Below are positions 16,254 to 24,519 of a DNA stretch of 43,073 nt, piece after piece (position 1 is the stretch's first letter; each line of letters opens with the position of its first letter). A program made the position numbers and the translations under genes. The notes under the pieces were generated by a model. It was given only the letters and a program-made list of their open reading frames with translations, was not told the DNA's origin and did not search any database. Source of the stretch: an uncultured Ruminococcus sp. Its GTDB lineage: Bacteria > Bacillota > Clostridia > Oscillospirales > Ruminococcaceae. The stretch is taken from contig CAJTLC010000021.1 in the NCBI GenBank assembly GCA_910576995.1, positions 1-43,073 of the forward strand, written 5' to 3'.

Positions 16254-17354
16254 TTAAGCGGTAAGAGAAAGACGGCTGACATAATCTTTCTTGATCTGCA
16301 TTGAGGGGTGGCAGTACCTGTTTAAAGTTATTGCAGCGTCCGCATGACCGAGCAGTTCGCTGAGAACTTTCGGATCGAATCCTTTTTCTATACATACAGT
16401 TGCATAGGTGTGTCTGAGAAGATGAAAATTAACATTACGAATACCGCAATTTTTTAGTATAGACTTAAATCTGTTCTGCATAGTTCTTGGTTCAGTAGGT
16501 TTGCTTTTGCCTGTAATGATATAGAAATCGTCGCCACTTTTAAAATTCAAGAGAATATCCAAAACAAATGCAGGAATCGGAACAGTACGAACAGAAGTTT
16601 TACTCTTGGGAGTTCCGATAATCACCTGTGATTTGCCGTTTTTGCTGACACGCTGAACAGTTCTCTTTACACACAGAACAGCATTGTCAAAGTCAATATC
16701 CTCCCATTTCAAGCCGCAAAGCTCTCCTACACGCAATCCTGTGAAAAGACATAGCAATATCGCAATACTCGTTTTATTTTGATTATGAATCAGATAATTT
16801 TCAAGTCTTTTTCTTTCGACAGAAGTTAAAATATCTGTCTGTTTCTTCTCAATTTTCGGCATAGTAAAATGCGTTTCCTTGCTGCCATATTCTCTTGCAG
16901 CATAATTCTCAATACTGCGGTATACCGTCATAATATCTCGGACAGATTTCGCGGAAAGTCCTCCTTTCCCATTAAGTCTGCCGCTGACCAGTTTAAGATT
17001 AATAAAATCATTCAGTTTACCTGTTGTCAGATTTATCATCAGTTCTCCGCCTAAAATCGGCAAAATATGCTTACTGACAATGTTTGCATAATTTGCATAG
17101 CTTGATTCTTTTACACGGAGTTTCGCTGCCGAAAGCCATTGCTCCGCCGCCTCACGAACCGTAAGTTTTATCAAAGAAACAGGCTGATTCTGCCTGATCG
17201 AATACACCTTCGACATCTTTTCCTTGACCTCGGAAAGTGTTCTTGCATATACGGATCTATACTTAATTTTTCCGTTATCATAATAACCGACAGGCACACG
17301 CCCCTCGAAACGTCCATCCTTACGCTTGTAAATATTACTTCCTCTTTTAGCCAT
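16254..17354 (-). CDS. int: Tyrosine-recombinase integrase of the ICE (366 aa)
   Basis: It catalyses site-specific integration and excision. I start at the ATG at 17354 (MAKRGSNIYKRKDGRFEGRV), which has GGAGG 5 bp upstream; the upstream extension to 17405 has no such site. The N-terminus is an AP2-like arm-binding domain, followed by a SAM-like core-binding domain (~60-160). The catalytic domain shows Arg in TGLRVGELCGLKWEDID, HLLRHTYATVCIEKG (H-x-x-R), LLGHADAAITLNRY (His and the nucleophilic Tyr). All expected residues are present. The gene reads towards the element's left end; the 23-bp inverted repeats flank it. The transfer genes all lie to its right, so the agr/rhs region is probably outside the element. 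Confidence 0.93.
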   Translation of the reverse strand: MAKRGSNIYKRKDGRFEGRVPVGYYDNGKIKYRSVYARTLSEVKEKMSKVYSIRQNQPVSLIKLTVREAAEQWLSAAKLRVKESSYANYANIVSKHILPILGGELMINLTTGKLNDFINLKLVSGRLNGKGGLSAKSVRDIMTVYRSIENYAAREYGSKETHFTMPKIEKKQTDILTSVERKRLENYLIHNQNKTSIAILLCLFTGLRVGELCGLKWEDIDFDNAVLCVKRTVQRVSKNGKSQVIIGTPKSKTSVRTVPIPAFVLDILLNFKSGDDFYIITGKSKPTEPRTMQNRFKSILKNCGIRNVNFHLLRHTYATVCIEKGFDPKVLSELLGHADAAITLNRYCHPSMQIKKDYVSRLSLTA

Positions 17355-17513
17355 AAAATCCTCCGTTCTGACTGAAATATGACGGTTTAACAACTTTAAA
17401 TTCATGTTAAAATCTTATTTTCAGTACAAAAATTTTCAAAAAAGTCTTTACTTTTGCAAAATTTGTGTTATAATATAATTAAAATCATCGTAAATTCACC
17501 CAAAAACCACCTC

Positions 17514-17536
17514 GCTAATGGGCGAAATTAACGAAA
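17514..17536 (-). repeat. 23-bp inverted repeat right of integrase
   Basis: This is the partner of 16157-16179 in reverse orientation, 22 of 23 bases identical. It lies upstream of the integrase gene and merges with the T-tract of the terminator at 17534-17572. It could be an integrase arm-binding site or half of an invertible segment carrying int. Confidence 0.55.
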
Positions 17537-17572
17537 AAAGGCATATCAGATTTATAATAAACCTGATATGCC
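17534..17572 (-). terminator. Strong terminator after the leftmost cargo gene
   Basis: On the minus strand GGCATATCAG (17572-17563) pairs perfectly with CTGATATGCC (17549-17540) and is followed by TTTTTT. It lies 20 bp after the stop of the gene ending at 17593 and isolates the integrase from upstream transcription. Confidence 0.85.
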
Positions 17573-17592
17573 ATATTTTGATATATTCAATT

Positions 17593-18369
17593 TTATATTA
17601 TGCTGACGTGTTCCGAAAATTTAATATCCGCTGCTTCCGCAAAAGTATTCGGAGTAATTTTTCCGTTTATCTTTATATTGTCAACAGCAGCGGTAAATAA
17701 CTCTAAATACAACGGCAGTTCGTTCTTTACTTTATAGTGTATACCATCACGAACCAGCAAGCCTTTTTCCGCAAGAATTTTGTTGTCAAAATAAATTCTT
17801 GCTCCCGGAGTATATTCTTCGTCCGCATCGTGACAAAGCTGATTTTTCTGTTTGGATAAAACAACTATTTCACATTGAACTCCGCTGCCCAACATTATAT
17901 AATCTCTGAAATCTTCGGGATCACCAAGCATAGCGCCTATCGGCTGAGTTTCAAAATCAGGAATCTCCTTTTTTAGAATATTCCACGTTTTTATGCATCC
18001 TTGCCTGCTTATTCTTTCATAATTTTCTGCTGTTGTACTGTGAACCGCAAACCTATTCTCATAAGGTCTTAATTTTCTGTCATATATTGAATGATCACCA
18101 TATTTTTTCAAGGCCTTTTTGTATAACCGTTTGCTGCCGACAAAAATAACATTTCTATCGTACATCAGATTGTAATTAATGTAGTCCATGACTCTGTACT
18201 CCCAAAAATCGACTTTTCTTCCGATTATACACCCATAAAGAAATTTGGTTTCCGGCATTATATACCTGCTGCGATTCAATGATATACTGACCCAATTTTC
18301 ACCATATTCTCCGTTTTCTGAGAACGAATTATATTGAGTTAATTTTCGTGTAAAATAAATTTTTACCAT
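17593..18369 (-). CDS. Unknown ICE cargo protein, possible ART/Tpt1-like fold (258 aa)
   Basis: I do not recognise the family with certainty. The middle has FAVHSTTAENYERISRQGCI, which resembles the His-(Gly/Ser)-Thr ... Ile..Gly entry of ADP-ribosyltransferase and Tpt1 folds. Near the end RIYFDNKILAEKGLLVRDG and KVKNELPLYLEL recall the terminal NGVWLT..VP part of KptA. These are weak, visual similarities. The protein is soluble without signal peptide. The ATG at 18369 has a GGAG site. It has its own TTGAAA/TATAAT promoter and its own terminator, so it is an independent cargo gene wedged between int and the relaxase. It may act on nucleic acid or protein in the new host, for example as a toxin or defence factor. 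Confidence 0.7.
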   Translation of the reverse strand: MVKIYFTRKLTQYNSFSENGEYGENWVSISLNRSRYIMPETKFLYGCIIGRKVDFWEYRVMDYINYNLMYDRNVIFVGSKRLYKKALKKYGDHSIYDRKLRPYENRFAVHSTTAENYERISRQGCIKTWNILKKEIPDFETQPIGAMLGDPEDFRDYIMLGSGVQCEIVVLSKQKNQLCHDADEEYTPGARIYFDNKILAEKGLLVRDGIHYKVKNELPLYLELFTAAVDNIKINGKITPNTFAEAADIKFSEHVSII

Positions 18370-18400
18370 TTCTGAGCTCCGTTCAATTTAAATTACTATA

Positions 18401-18429
18401 ATTATATCACATAAAGAAATTAATTTCAA
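18401..18429 (-). promoter_or_regulatory. Promoter of the 258-aa cargo gene
   Basis: -35 TTGAAA (18429-18424), 17-bp spacer, -10 TATAAT (18406-18401), about 30 bp upstream of the start codon. With the terminator at 17534-17572 it makes the gene a single-gene transcription unit. Confidence 0.75.
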
Positions 18430-18451
18430 TAAAAATTGTATAATTTATAAA

Positions 18452-19924
18452 TTAATACTGTTGCTGTGAGAGATCTTCCTTCATTCCGAGAGCCTGATTT
18501 TTCTCCTGAATCATCCTACGCAGCTTGCTGTCGATCATTTTTCTGCCAGACTGAAACTTATGATGATAGTCGTCCTCTATGCATCTGCTGAGATTTACAA
18601 ACAAACTTAATATGGTACTTGCAAGCATTTCATTCTCAAATTTTTCCTGATTATCAAGGATATTTTGAGCATACTCATTTCCTTGCTCTGCGGATAAATT
18701 CAGATATTTCATAGCTTTTTCTTTGTCTTTTTGAATATCCTCTGTTCCAAAAAGATAAAGCCTGCCAAGCTGATAGCTTGCCCACATATTTTTATCTGCG
18801 GACTTTTCAAAGTATGAAATAGCTTTTTGAATATTATATTTTTCTTTTTGCAGATATAACTTTCCAAGTGCATACCGTGTAAATTCGTTATCTTCAGCAG
18901 AAAATAAATATTTTTCTGCCTTATCCAAATCCTGCATCACAATTTCACCATTGAGATACAGTTGTCCCAGTTTGTAACAAGAAAAAACATCATCGTTGTT
19001 CGCACATTCAGTCAGCAATGAAATGCCTTTTTCAATATTCTGTTCAAAATTTTTGCCGCTGATATATTCCAACGCCAACAGCCGTTTTGCGTACTGATTT
19101 CCCAGTTCTGCGGACTTTTCAAAATATTCAGCAGCTTTCTGATTATCAATTGATGTACCAAGTCCCTTGAAATACATCATACCGATCTGATACTGCAAAT
19201 ACGGCTTTATTTTCATAGCTTTCGACTCAATTTGAATAAATCCCTGCAAAGCTTTCTCATAAAACTCAAATGATTTTTCATCATCTTTTAAACCCGATTT
19301 TTCCATAGAATACAGATTTCCAAGATCATAAAGTGCAAGAACATTATTTGATTCTGACAGCAATAATTTTTCTGCTTTTTTGTAATCATCATTTTGGGGA
19401 TCTCTGTTTAAAATTAACTTGTGAGCCTCCTTATACGAATCACTCCACTTGATATACAATTTGCTTAGAGGAGAACTTTCAACGCTGTCACTAATTATTT
19501 CATTGATCGCTGCCTTATCAATTTGTAGGGGAATATTCAAATCAAATTCAATAGGTTCGGGCAATTCAATTTTCATATCAACAGTTGGAAATTTCATTTG
19601 CATAACAGTACGGATAATCATATTCCGCACAGGCTGAAAAACCTTGTTCCGTTCCAACGGAGGGACATCTTTTTCCTTCTGCGTATATGTTTTGTACTTC
19701 GCACGTTCCAGTTCACACCATTTCTCATACATTGCCTTGATCTGCGGAGTTTTTGCCATTTCAGAAAATATTTTGTCTACAGTTTCCTTGATCTCTTTTG
19801 GAAGATAACCATACACTTTTTTGCCGCTGACAGACCGTAACTGAGTTTGTAAAGTCATTATCATTTTTTCAAGATTCTTATTTGTAAAACTGCTGTTTTG
19901 AATCTGTTTTGCAATTTCAGACAT
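18452..19924 (-). CDS. Relaxase C-terminal part with Sel1-like repeats (490 aa)
   Basis: The first ~110 residues (SEIAKQIQNSSFTNKNLEKM, GKKVYGYLPKEIKETVDKIF, PLERNKVFQPVRNMI) match the middle of MobP-type relaxases as I know them from Firmicutes ICEs. They are followed by Sel1/TPR-like repeats (for example LQYQIGMMYFKGLGTSIDNQ) up to ~430 and a helical tail. The ATG at 19924 directly follows the amber stop of the upstream frame, in the same frame and without a Shine-Dalgarno sequence. I therefore read it as the C-terminal two thirds of one relaxase, interrupted by a single TAG, rather than a separate gene. Sel1 repeats usually mediate protein contacts. If unsuppressed, the stop would leave only the nicking domain. 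Confidence 0.85.
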   Translation of the reverse strand: MSEIAKQIQNSSFTNKNLEKMIMTLQTQLRSVSGKKVYGYLPKEIKETVDKIFSEMAKTPQIKAMYEKWCELERAKYKTYTQKEKDVPPLERNKVFQPVRNMIIRTVMQMKFPTVDMKIELPEPIEFDLNIPLQIDKAAINEIISDSVESSPLSKLYIKWSDSYKEAHKLILNRDPQNDDYKKAEKLLLSESNNVLALYDLGNLYSMEKSGLKDDEKSFEFYEKALQGFIQIESKAMKIKPYLQYQIGMMYFKGLGTSIDNQKAAEYFEKSAELGNQYAKRLLALEYISGKNFEQNIEKGISLLTECANNDDVFSCYKLGQLYLNGEIVMQDLDKAEKYLFSAEDNEFTRYALGKLYLQKEKYNIQKAISYFEKSADKNMWASYQLGRLYLFGTEDIQKDKEKAMKYLNLSAEQGNEYAQNILDNQEKFENEMLASTILSLFVNLSRCIEDDYHHKFQSGRKMIDSKLRRMIQEKNQALGMKEDLSQQQY

Positions 19925-20710
19925 CTAATTTTCAGATAGTACTTTTAATTCGTCACGACTGAGACTCTGTTCCTGATAGATGCTCTGCAATTCATCGTGA
20001 AAAATATCGTTTGCAAAAACAGAACGGATTTTATTGATTCCATCTTTCGTAAGATATCCCTGTTTAGGATTGGTGGAGTAAACGATTAGATGAATGTGCG
20101 GATGATGAGTCGTATCGTGAAAAGCGGCATACCATTTCATATTGCACAACGGAATTTTCTGAGCATTTGCAATGTCAGAAATATGCCGCATAACAAGTTC
20201 ACGCCAGCGCTCGGAGTTATCATAACCCAATCGTACAGCGTCCTCTCGCCTGAGAGAAACAACATGACTCCATACATTTCCCGGATGATGCGCAACTTCC
20301 TCTGCAACCTGATTCAACACAATCGGTTCATCACTTCCGTTGAAAAGTCCATGCTGTCCACGCTTCTCAGCTCCGGGGCGCATCGCCATATATCCAACAA
20401 AATTCTGACGATTACCAATTACATCCGCATTGCGTTCGATGATAGTGCTTATCAATTCGCTTGCATTTTCCGTTGTCGGATTTGAAAAGTAATCCTCATA
20501 TTCCAAATATTTTTTTACTTCGGGAAAATCATTAATCAGTTCGTTTAACAGTTTTTTCTGATTCTCCGTGGAATACTTTTCACTTTGCTCACGAGTTTCA
20601 ACAGATTCACGGGTTGCAATATATTTCGTGTAATTTTTTCGCTTTGTTTCAGTTTTTTTACTGCCGCTTTTCAAGTAGCGGCTTGTAACAATAATCTGCG
20701 ATTTTGACAT
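19925..20710 (-). CDS. Relaxase N-terminal catalytic domain (261 aa, ends in amber)
   Basis: The relaxase nicks oriT and stays bound to the transferred strand. The HUH-type metal site is seen in WYAAFHDTTHHPHIHLIVYS, with an upstream conserved VAHHPGNVWSHVVSLRREDA. ATG at 20710 has GAGG upstream and lies 3 bp after the auxiliary gene. Full-length relatives continue as one protein into the Sel1-repeat part. Here the frame reads ...LKVLSEN then TAG then MSEIAKQI, all in one phase. The catalytic domain is complete, so a truncated relaxase might still nick. A nonsense mutation, amber suppression or a base-call error remain open. Confidence 0.88.
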   Translation of the reverse strand: MSKSQIIVTSRYLKSGSKKTETKRKNYTKYIATRESVETREQSEKYSTENQKKLLNELINDFPEVKKYLEYEDYFSNPTTENASELISTIIERNADVIGNRQNFVGYMAMRPGAEKRGQHGLFNGSDEPIVLNQVAEEVAHHPGNVWSHVVSLRREDAVRLGYDNSERWRELVMRHISDIANAQKIPLCNMKWYAAFHDTTHHPHIHLIVYSTNPKQGYLTKDGINKIRSVFANDIFHDELQSIYQEQSLSRDELKVLSEN

Positions 20711-20713
20711 TCG

Positions 20714-21190
20714 CTATTCCTCTCTCTGATATCTGACAGCCTTTTCAAAATTAATCACACCGTTTATGCGTTTCACCTCATCAGTACACATCTGACGGAG
20801 TTTAAAAAGTGTTTCGTCCTCGATGTTATTCAGCGCCGCAAGCATATGAGTTATCGCACCAAGTTCAACCGCCATTTTGAACATCGCACGTGATAATTTC
20901 TGTTCGCTCCCTTTTACGATTCCCTCAGTGATCTCAGCAAGCTGCGGAGCAATAAACTCCGTTGCCGTATGCTCTTTATTCAAAAGATAACCGCAGTAAA
21001 AGCGCACTGCCTTTTCAATAAATTCAGAACGTGACTTACAGTTATCATGTTCAAAAAGCGTGTCAACAATTTCCATAGTTTCTGGAAAAATCTTAAGTCC
21101 AAATCTCTGCTTTTTATCCTCTGAGACGACTGCTGAAACCTCCGTAACACCTGCTTTTTCTTTTGTATTTTTAATAGTATCCGACTGCAA
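20714..21190 (-). CDS. Ribbon-helix-helix mobilisation auxiliary protein (158 aa)
   Basis: It lies immediately upstream of the relaxase and next to the oriT-like region. The segment KKQRFGLKIFPETMEIVDTL and SRSEFIEKAVRFYCGYL is a ribbon-helix-helix DNA-binding pattern, followed by a helical C-terminus (ATEFIAPQLAEITEGIV). Such MobC/relaxosome accessory proteins bind oriT and help the relaxase nick. The frame is open to a TTG at 21244, but I prefer the TTG at 21190 (QSDTIKNTKEK), which has GGAGG 8 bp upstream. No ATG is available before the domain. Function is by context plus fold pattern. Confidence 0.78.
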   Translation of the reverse strand: MQSDTIKNTKEKAGVTEVSAVVSEDKKQRFGLKIFPETMEIVDTLFEHDNCKSRSEFIEKAVRFYCGYLLNKEHTATEFIAPQLAEITEGIVKGSEQKLSRAMFKMAVELGAITHMLAALNNIEDETLFKLRQMCTDEVKRINGVINFEKAVRYQREE

Positions 21191-21244
21191 ATTTAAAAAC
21201 CTCCGATCTATGCGACTTCCAATCAAAGCCTTTATTTTCTGCAA

Positions 21245-21474
21245 ATTCGGCGAGCTTTGCTCGACGATGTAAGCGTTTGGTCGCCATTAGGCGACCAAAC
21301 TTTAACCAGCAATGAAATAAATCGCCCTCAACCCACCTCTGATTCTCCCGAATCCACCCATTTTCCAACTCTGCCACAAATGCCCCAAATCCGCCCTGAC
21401 CGCTCTCAGGGTAAACTTACTCACTGGCTGCCTAACCTCTCAGTACAGGGCAACGTGGAGCGAACGGCGGCGAG
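21245..21474. other. Intergenic region, candidate oriT
   Basis: This 230-bp stretch lies between the auxiliary gene and DUF6103 with no supported gene. It holds a perfect 11-bp hairpin GTTTGGTCGCC-ATTA-GGCGACCAAAC at 21275-21300 and a smaller CGAGC-TTT-GCTCG stem near 21251-21263, then a C-rich pyrimidine-biased tract on the plus strand. A hairpin beside the relaxase and RHH genes is the usual oriT layout. The nic site cannot be named from sequence alone. Confidence 0.5.
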
Positions 21475-21711
21475 TTACTGCTCCGGCTGATTTTCAGATT
21501 CAGCCAAAGCGTCATTTTTCGCTTTACGAGGCGGTTTCTTAGCCGCCGTCAACTCAATAAATTCACGGACGTTGGATGGCACATATTTCTGATAGAGCTG
21601 TTCCGAAAACTTTTCAAGCTCATCCGACAGCTTCAGATTTTTCTGTCCCAAATACATTTCCAGAGCCGTTAATTTCTCAGCGTCAACGCTCACGTTAACC
21701 GACTTTTTCAT
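21475..21711 (-). CDS. DUF6103 family protein (78 aa)
   Basis: This small protein begins MKKSVNVSVDAEKLTALEMY and continues with a coiled or helical segment (LSDELEKFSEQLYQKYVP) and a basic, disordered tail. It matches the DUF6103 proteins that accompany relaxase genes in Firmicutes ICEs, as I recall the family. The ATG overlaps the stop of the upstream gene by 4 bp (ATGA), so translation is coupled. The molecular role is unknown; a DNA-processing helper is likely from context. Confidence 0.75.
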   Translation of the reverse strand: MKKSVNVSVDAEKLTALEMYLGQKNLKLSDELEKFSEQLYQKYVPSNVREFIELTAAKKPPRKAKNDALAESENQPEQ

Positions 21712-22865
21712 AGGCTGATACCTCCAATTTCCGGTTCAAAATCTTCCTCATAATCTTCTTCAAAATCCTCGTCAAGCTGCTGCTCAGACTGAACAGTCAG
21801 GACGGAATAAAGCTCCTGACCTCTGCCGGAGAGCGCTCCATAGGAAGTTATTTCACCCTGTTTGTGAGCCAGAACTTCCTGCCCGAAATCAAATAGATCT
21901 ACGTTTTCAAGAATGACATAATCAAAATCCGCAGGCAGATTTTTTGTCAGATACGCCTTGCCAAACTCGCTTTGATTGGGAATATTTCTGTCAAATTCAT
22001 AGTCTGTAAGATGATTAATGCAGTCAAGAGTTTCACCGATTTCATGAATATTTTCCAATTCCATAACCGCTTTCAGCTTCACAAAATCATCGTGAGAAAG
22101 CTGCAAAATCTGTCCTGCAAGTTCGTTTAATGTGCCGATTTTATGTGCATCATCAAGCATTAAATTCGGCAGCGCCGACTGAAAATCAAGACAGATCCCA
22201 TTGCAAAAATCAGAAGTAATTTCCTTTTCGCACGGCAGGGAAATCCATTGTGCCTGTTCAATTTTTTCCTCCTCCGGCACGATCAGCAGACGGAAAAAAC
22301 AGTTCTCAGGTCTGCCGATTTCAATATGAATATCGGGCGGTTCGTAGCCCGAAGTCACGCAGTAACGCTCGTTAATAAATACACCGTCCTCACGCTCCTG
22401 CATAAGTCTGCCGACTTTTTCACGATCAAGAAGTTCCAGAATCTCATCGGAACAGCTTTCAATTTCGGGCATCATTTCGTTTTCGATGACCATTTCGCCC
22501 AGTTCACGACAGTCCGAACAGGGATAGATTATCACTGAATCCAACCCGTAAGTCATTTTTAAAATATCCTCAAAACTGCTTTCAGGGTTAGTTTTCAGCA
22601 GACTTCTGAACGCTGTCATCTCCGAAAAATCGAGCTTTTCCAGACGTTCTGCAAACAGATTCAGCCGATAAATATCCGCTGAAAAATCCCTTAGACATAA
22701 TGCAAACGGAAATTCCATATTGTCGTGTTCCGAAATTTCAAACCTCACGATCGGCTTATCATCGGAAATTTTCAGCCTGTCGAGCGTATCCTGAATCTCC
22801 AAAATATTCATTGGGAATTCCTTGATTACAGAAAGAAACTCGCCGTTTTTCAAATTTATCTTCAT
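21708..22865 (-). CDS. ArdA-like antirestriction family protein (385 aa)
   Basis: The protein is strongly acidic and contains repeated ArdA-like blocks: LNLFAERLEKLDFSEMTAFR ... FEDILKMTYGLDSVIIYP early, and LNELAGQILQLSHDDFVKLK ... GETLDCINHLTDYEFD later, followed by PNQSEFGKAYL and TSYGALSGRGQ. Proteins of this form are usually annotated as ArdA-like in clostridial ICEs. ArdA mimics DNA and blocks type I restriction in the recipient. The very acidic C-terminus (DEDFEEDYEEDFEPE) fits a DNA mimic. ATG at 22865 with GGAGAG; 6 bp after the preceding gene and overlapping DUF6103. The family call is from memory and moderate. Confidence 0.6.
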   Translation of the reverse strand: MKINLKNGEFLSVIKEFPMNILEIQDTLDRLKISDDKPIVRFEISEHDNMEFPFALCLRDFSADIYRLNLFAERLEKLDFSEMTAFRSLLKTNPESSFEDILKMTYGLDSVIIYPCSDCRELGEMVIENEMMPEIESCSDEILELLDREKVGRLMQEREDGVFINERYCVTSGYEPPDIHIEIGRPENCFFRLLIVPEEEKIEQAQWISLPCEKEITSDFCNGICLDFQSALPNLMLDDAHKIGTLNELAGQILQLSHDDFVKLKAVMELENIHEIGETLDCINHLTDYEFDRNIPNQSEFGKAYLTKNLPADFDYVILENVDLFDFGQEVLAHKQGEITSYGALSGRGQELYSVLTVQSEQQLDEDFEEDYEEDFEPEIGGISL

Positions 22866-22871
22866 AAAAAA

Positions 22872-23882
22872 TCACTCTCCATTTTCATTTTTTTCTTCTG
22901 TATTTTCTTCAGTCGGATTCTGAATTTCTTCAATTCTGTCCGTCACTTCCTGCGGATAATCTATGCCCTCAAAGGTACACCAGCTAACCCAGTTCCCCTC
23001 CGAAACAGGCAATTTTACGATGTTTCCCAAGTCGTATGATGCAAAAACCACATCGCCGTTAGCGACATAAATTCCGAAGTTATTTCCGTCAAAAAGTCCG
23101 ATTCCTGCGATATCCGGCATGGTATCAAGTCCGCCGATCTCGTTGTAGAACAGTTCGTTGATACTCATATCAAAAGTTTTTTCTGTAGGAATATATCGCA
23201 AATACCCCATAATTAATCCCACATTATCGGCGCAGCGATAACGCACGTTTTCGTCAATTTCACCGAAACAGCCCTCTTGAAATCCCCAGCCTGACCGGTA
23301 CGCATTTTCTGCCCAAGCCGCAAGATCGGCGCAGTTTTTCGTTCCTGAATCCGTAAACATATGCGGATCAATCGTCGTGTTCATCACAAAAGTATACGTC
23401 CGCATAAATTCATCAAAATCGATTTCAAGACCGTATTCAGCGTTTATCGCCTGAATTAAATCGCTATTTTCGGGGTTATTTTTAAACAGATCAACATAAG
23501 TCTGCACATCAAAATTTGGCACATTTTCAAACAAAGACAAATAAATGAGCTGCGCTTTTATGGTCTGATCTCCCATATTTGCGCTGATCATAGCGTCCTC
23601 GATAGCCTGTCCATGAGCCTGCATATTTTCCAGTTTTTCACGGCTTTTATCGTCCATATTATTCAAAAAATCCGCCTCGTTAAACTCAAATTCAACGGTC
23701 GGCGGCTTGATGCCGCCAATGCTTGAAAGCACGACAACCGGCGTCATAAGCAGGAAAATCAATCCAACAACTATGCTTCCAACTATCAACAAAAATTTAT
23801 TCCGCTTGTTCTTGTCAAGCACAAGATCGACCGCCAATTTTTTCAGCAAAGCCTTGGCTGCGGCGGCTATTGCTTCTGTCAT
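22872..23882 (-). CDS. Membrane-anchored NlpC/P60-like transfer protein, active site apparently lost (336 aa)
   Basis: Residues ~28-52 form a membrane anchor (FLLIVGSIVVGLIFLLMTPV). Helical lysozyme-like or linker sequence follows, then a domain resembling ICE NlpC/P60 hydrolases (NCADLAAWAENAYRSGWGF, NVGLIMGYLRY, GIYVANGDVVFA, SEGNWVSW). Relatives I know have ADCVGLIKGY and GHIGIYIGDGY at the catalytic Cys and His. Here these read ADNVGLIMGY and NNFGIYVANG, so both catalytic residues look replaced. A Cys is kept three residues before the usual one. In conjugation such proteins open peptidoglycan for the channel; this one may only be structural. ATG at 23882 with AGGTGA; acidic C-terminal tail. 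Confidence 0.7.
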   Translation of the reverse strand: MTEAIAAAAKALLKKLAVDLVLDKNKRNKFLLIVGSIVVGLIFLLMTPVVVLSSIGGIKPPTVEFEFNEADFLNNMDDKSREKLENMQAHGQAIEDAMISANMGDQTIKAQLIYLSLFENVPNFDVQTYVDLFKNNPENSDLIQAINAEYGLEIDFDEFMRTYTFVMNTTIDPHMFTDSGTKNCADLAAWAENAYRSGWGFQEGCFGEIDENVRYRCADNVGLIMGYLRYIPTEKTFDMSINELFYNEIGGLDTMPDIAGIGLFDGNNFGIYVANGDVVFASYDLGNIVKLPVSEGNWVSWCTFEGIDYPQEVTDRIEEIQNPTEENTEEKNENGE

Positions 23883-23910
23883 TTCATCACCTTAACCTTT
23901 CGTTTTCAAC

Positions 23911-23940
23911 AAAAAAAGAGCCGCATTTTACTGCGACTCT
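23911..23940 (-). terminator. Terminator after kptA
   Basis: On the minus strand AGAGTCGCA pairs with TGCGGCTCT (one G-U) and is followed by seven T. It lies just after the kptA stop at 23951. Confidence 0.85.
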
Positions 23941-23950
23941 CAAAATTATT

Positions 23951-24490
23951 TTATTCAATTTTCATGAAATCAACGGGTACATCTTTTGTCAGCCAGACTC
24001 CATTTTCTGATAAATAAAATGTATATCCATGTCTGTACATTTCTCCGGAAGCAACGGTATATACGACAGATTTTCCATGACGACTTCCAACCGTTACCGC
24101 TGTTTCCACATCTTTTGACAGATGAACATATAATCTGCTTTTAGGTTTTAAACCCTCTGCATTTATGGAATCAACATATTTCTCACCTGTACCGTGATAC
24201 AGTATTTCGGGAGGAACAGCCTCTTTCAGCTCAACATCAACATTGATAGAATGTCCTTGATTAGCTCTGATCTTGCTTTTATCCTCATTAAAGCTGTAAC
24301 GCTGCTTATTATCAGTTCGGACAATTTCTTCAAGCATAGGCATATCAATGCTATACTTTCCAGTTTTATTGATTCCGTTTATAAGTTCCTGAACGTTTGC
24401 CCATCCATGTTCGTCAAGAGATATTCCAATGACATCAGGCTTATGTCGAAGTATAAGGCTTATAAAAACACTTGTTTTCTTCATATCCAT
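23951..24490 (-). CDS. kptA: RNA 2'-phosphotransferase, Tpt1/KptA family (179 aa)
   Basis: KptA/Tpt1 uses NAD+ to remove a 2'-phosphate from spliced or repaired RNA, forming ADP-ribose 1'',2''-cyclic phosphate. The N-terminal winged-helix part reads SVFISLILRHKPDVIGISLD, EHGWANVQELI and RYSFNEDKSKIRANQGHS. The catalytic part has LYHGTGEKYVDSINAEGL, LYVHLSKDVETAVTVGSRHG and FYLSENGVWLTKDVP. All are diagnostic, including the conserved Arg, His and Arg positions. Length is normal. ATG at 24490 with GAGGTG. It has its own promoter and terminator and interrupts the otherwise continuous transfer operon, so it is a cargo gene. Why a mobile element carries it is unknown; RNA repair after nuclease attack in a new host is one idea. 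Confidence 0.93.
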   Translation of the reverse strand: MDMKKTSVFISLILRHKPDVIGISLDEHGWANVQELINGINKTGKYSIDMPMLEEIVRTDNKQRYSFNEDKSKIRANQGHSINVDVELKEAVPPEILYHGTGEKYVDSINAEGLKPKSRLYVHLSKDVETAVTVGSRHGKSVVYTVASGEMYRHGYTFYLSENGVWLTKDVPVDFMKIE

Positions 24491-24519
24491 AAACTTTGCA
24501 CCTCATTTCATTGATATTG

